A DNA stretch of 64,000 nucleotides, taken from positions 124,001 through 188,000 of the forward strand of contig NZ_JAFICD010000008.1 of NCBI RefSeq assembly GCF_017833525.1. Direction: 5' to 3'. The notes under the pieces were generated by a model. It searched no databases. It was not told the DNA's origin and worked only from the letters and a program-made list of their open reading frames with translations. Each line of letters opens with the position of its first letter. The first letter of the stretch is position 1. This stretch comes from Duganella sp. 1411 (lineage in GTDB: Bacteria > Pseudomonadota > Gammaproteobacteria > Burkholderiales > Burkholderiaceae_D). Positions 61,627 through 64,000 of the stretch are shown one piece after another. Position numbers and translations under genes: made by a program.

Positions 61627-64000
61627 ATGATCATTGAAAGAGCGATGTCCCGCGCGCTGCGACTGGTGTTCGCAGGCACCCTGGCGGCCGGCGCGCAGGC
61701 GCAGGCACAGATGCAGGCGTCCGCCGACGGCGACGACGCCGGCATGCAGCGCGTCGAAGTGACCGGTTCCAGCATCAAGCGCCTGGCCTCGGAGACGGCG
61801 CTGCCGATCACCACCATCAAGGCCAGCGACTTCGTCAAGCAGGGCCTGACCACCGCCGCCGAGGTGCTCAACACCATTTCGATGAACCAGAGCGCGACCG
61901 GCAGCAGCCAGTCGGTCGGCTCCGGCACCGGCGGCGTGGCCAGCGCCGACCTGCGCGGCCTGGGCGCCAACAAGACCCTGGTGCTGCTCAACGGCCGGCG
62001 CATCGCCAGCCACCCGTTCAACGGTTCCAGCGTCGACCTCAACATCATTCCGCTGTCGGCGCTGGAACGGGTCGAGGTGCTGCGCGACGGCGCCTCGGCC
62101 ATCTACGGCACCGACGCCATCGGCGGCGTGATCAACTTCATCACCAAGCGCGAGGTGCGGGGCCTGACCGTCAGCGTCGAGCGCTTCCAGCCGCAGGCCA
62201 GCGGCGCCGGCGCCGAATCGCGCCTGAACCTGTCGGGCGGCTTCGGCGACCTCGACAAGGACGGCTACAACTTCTTCGGCGTGGTCGACTTGCACAAGCA
62301 GACCGCGCTGGCCGCCGCCGAGCGCGACTTCGCCAGCACCAGCGTGCGGCCCGACCGCGGCGTCAACAACAGCAGCGGCACCTCGCAGCCGGGCAACTTC
62401 TTCTCCGACAACGGCATCACCGGCAACCCGTACTACGCCGGCGGCTGCGTCGGCAAGGGATTGATCGCCAACACCGCCAACGGCACCTGCCGCACCGACA
62501 CCACGCAATACATCCAGGCGATTCCGAAGACGCAGCAGGAATCCTTCCTCGGCAAGGCCACCTTCAAGCTCGGCGGCGACAACCTCGCCAGCGTCGAATA
62601 CCTGCACAGCCGCAGCACCAACGCCAGCGCCATCGCGCCGTCGCCGCTGACGGGCCTGACCTTGACCTCGGCCAGCCCCTACTACCCGGGCGGCAGCGCC
62701 GGCGTGCCGGCCGTCGCCGGCCTGAGCGGCGAGGACCTCAGCGTCAACTGGCGCACCGTGGCCGCCGGCAACCGCATGGGCTACGACACCAGCATCTCCG
62801 ACCGCCTGGTGCTCGGCGCGGAAGGCCTGGTGGCCGGCTGGGACTACAACGTCGGCCTGACCTGGGCCATCAGCAAGGCCAGCAGCGCCTTCACCGGCGG
62901 CTACACCAACGACTCGCTGATGCGGGCGGGCGTGCTCAGCGGCGTGCTGAATCCGTTCGGCGCGCAATCGGCCGCCGGCCAGGCCTACCTCGACGCGGCC
63001 CAGCTGCGCGGCGAATACCTGTCGGCCAAGATGACCAGCGTCGGCGTCGACGCCAAGGTCAGCCGCGAGATCTACCGCTTGCCGGCGGGCGCGGTCGGCT
63101 TCGCGCTGGGCACCGAGTTCCGTCACGACAAGGCCAGCTACGATGTCAACACCGAGCTGGCCTCGCAGGCGTCGAGCTCGGGCTACGCCGACGCCCAGGA
63201 CCAGGCCGGCCAGCGCAACATCGCGGCGCTGTACTCGGAGCTGAGCGTGCCGCTGGCCAGGGACGTGGAGTTGTCGATGGCCGCCCGCTACGACCACTAC
63301 AACGATGTCGGCGGCAGCTTCAACCCCAAGATCGGCCTGCGCTGGCAACCGGCCAAGCAGTTGATGCTGCGCACCTCGTACAACACCGGCTTCCGCGCGC
63401 CGACCCTGTACGACCTGCACGGCCCGGCCACCTCCACCTTCACCAGCAATTCGTACGACGATCCGGTGCTGTGCCCGGGCGGCACCGCGGTGGCGGGCGC
63501 CAATCCCAACCTGGCGTGCAACCAGCAGCAAACCATCCGCAGCGGCGGCAACATCGGCCTGAAGCCGGAGAAATCCAAGACCTTCAGCCTCGGCGCGGTG
63601 TTCGAGCCGACCAATGCCGTCAGCATGTCGCTCGACTACTTCAACATCAAGATCAAGGACAAGATCGGCACGGTGTCGGAAACCACCATCTTCGACAACT
63701 ACGACAAGTACGCCAGCTACTTCGTGTACTCGGCCGACGGCAAGACCTTGCAGTATGTGAACGCGGTGCTGGACAACCTGGGCGAGGTGCACACCTCGGG
63801 CATCGACGCCAGCCTGCGCTGGAAGCTGCCGCGCGGCGCGGCCGGGGATGTCAGCTTCGTGGTCGATGGCACCTGGGTGCACAGCTATGAATATCAGAAC
63901 GAACCCGGCGGCGCCTACGTTCAAAACGTCGGCGTGTACGCGGAGAATACCCCGGTGTTCCGCTGGAAGCACAACGCCGCGATCAATTGGAAGAACGGGC
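61627..64000 (+). CDS. TonB-dependent outer-membrane receptor 5, 3' end outside window
   Basis: The frame is open from ATG 61627 to the last base (791 residues visible). Signal peptide ending GAQAQAQ, then RVEVTGSSIKRLASETALPI, plug motifs ADLRGLGANKTLVLLNGRRIASHP and DGASAIYGTDAIGGVINFITK, and much of the barrel, ending near FRWKHNAAINWK. It is closest to receptor 1 (shared SLDYFNIKIKDKIGT / SVDYWNIKLKDKINA and PVFRWKHNAA). The missing part should be about 100 residues. It lacks the conserved upstream block of receptors 1-3. Confidence 0.92.
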   Translation, partial: MIIERAMSRALRLVFAGTLAAGAQAQAQMQASADGDDAGMQRVEVTGSSIKRLASETALPITTIKASDFVKQGLTTAAEVLNTISMNQSATGSSQSVGSGTGGVASADLRGLGANKTLVLLNGRRIASHPFNGSSVDLNIIPLSALERVEVLRDGASAIYGTDAIGGVINFITKREVRGLTVSVERFQPQASGAGAESRLNLSGGFGDLDKDGYNFFGVVDLHKQTALAAAERDFASTSVRPDRGVNNSSGTSQPGNFFSDNGITGNPYYAGGCVGKGLIANTANGTCRTDTTQYIQAIPKTQQESFLGKATFKLGGDNLASVEYLHSRSTNASAIAPSPLTGLTLTSASPYYPGGSAGVPAVAGLSGEDLSVNWRTVAAGNRMGYDTSISDRLVLGAEGLVAGWDYNVGLTWAISKASSAFTGGYTNDSLMRAGVLSGVLNPFGAQSAAGQAYLDAAQLRGEYLSAKMTSVGVDAKVSREIYRLPAGAVGFALGTEFRHDKASYDVNTELASQASSSGYADAQDQAGQRNIAALYSELSVPLARDVELSMAARYDHYNDVGGSFNPKIGLRWQPAKQLMLRTSYNTGFRAPTLYDLHGPATSTFTSNSYDDPVLCPGGTAVAGANPNLACNQQQTIRSGGNIGLKPEKSKTFSLGAVFEPTNAVSMSLDYFNIKIKDKIGTVSETTIFDNYDKYASYFVYSADGKTLQYVNAVLDNLGEVHTSGIDASLRWKLPRGAAGDVSFVVDGTWVHSYEYQNEPGGAYVQNVGVYAENTPVFRWKHNAAINWKNG

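Overview
The window is high-GC chromosomal DNA that looks like a betaproteobacterium of the Oxalobacteraceae (Massilia / Duganella / Janthinobacterium group). This rests on gene content and order (rluB-scpB next to rimP-nusA-infB-rbfA-truB, many TonB-dependent receptors, a PEP-CTERM protein, class I fumarase next to murI) and on two families of short palindromic repeats scattered between genes. The genus is inference; no rRNA is present.

Layout. 1-4.2 kb: the 3' part of a sensor kinase converging on a GH43 xylosidase / MFS sugar-acid transporter operon with a palindromic operator. 4.3-7.9 kb: accessory patch with a PEP-CTERM protein, an alpha/beta hydrolase, an orphan hicB with an 18-codon hicA remnant, a duplicated hydrolase fragment and a disrupted inverted tRNA-like sequence beside tRNA-Ser(GGA). 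8.3-15.8 kb: hybrid histidine kinase, acs, a UPF0114 membrane protein, fumarase, murI and tRNA-His(GTG). 15.8-18.3 kb: a small atypical patch after tRNA-His with a Panacea-domain / small-protein pair (probable toxin-antitoxin) and a GH24 lysozyme / exported-protein pair (possible effector-immunity). 18.4-25.9 kb: small exported proteins, including two tandem TonB-C-domain proteins, a chemoreceptor, dusA, an XRE-cupin regulator divergent from a GNAT enzyme. 26-40.5 kb: DUF3141 hydrolase, typA, the truB-rbfA-infB-nusA-rimP cluster, a very extended rluB, and scpB. 40.8-46.9 kb: glk with a HexR-like site, a DedA-rhodanese fusion, and an oligopeptide-type ABC transporter without a binding protein. 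47.3-64 kb: five related TonB-dependent receptors, interrupted by aroG (DAHP synthase).

The most striking non-coding feature is upstream of aroG. A promoter is followed by a 21-codon open frame rich in Phe and Tyr codons, then an intrinsic terminator, then the aroG ribosome binding site: the architecture of ribosome-mediated transcription attenuation, including a segment able to act as antiterminator. A second leader terminator lies between the rimP-nusA operon promoter and rimP. Three tandem receptor genes share a conserved upstream block and core promoter with nearly fixed spacing, suggesting common regulation. One palindromic repeat family sits in a fixed orientation just after stop codons, so it may act on mRNA 3' ends.
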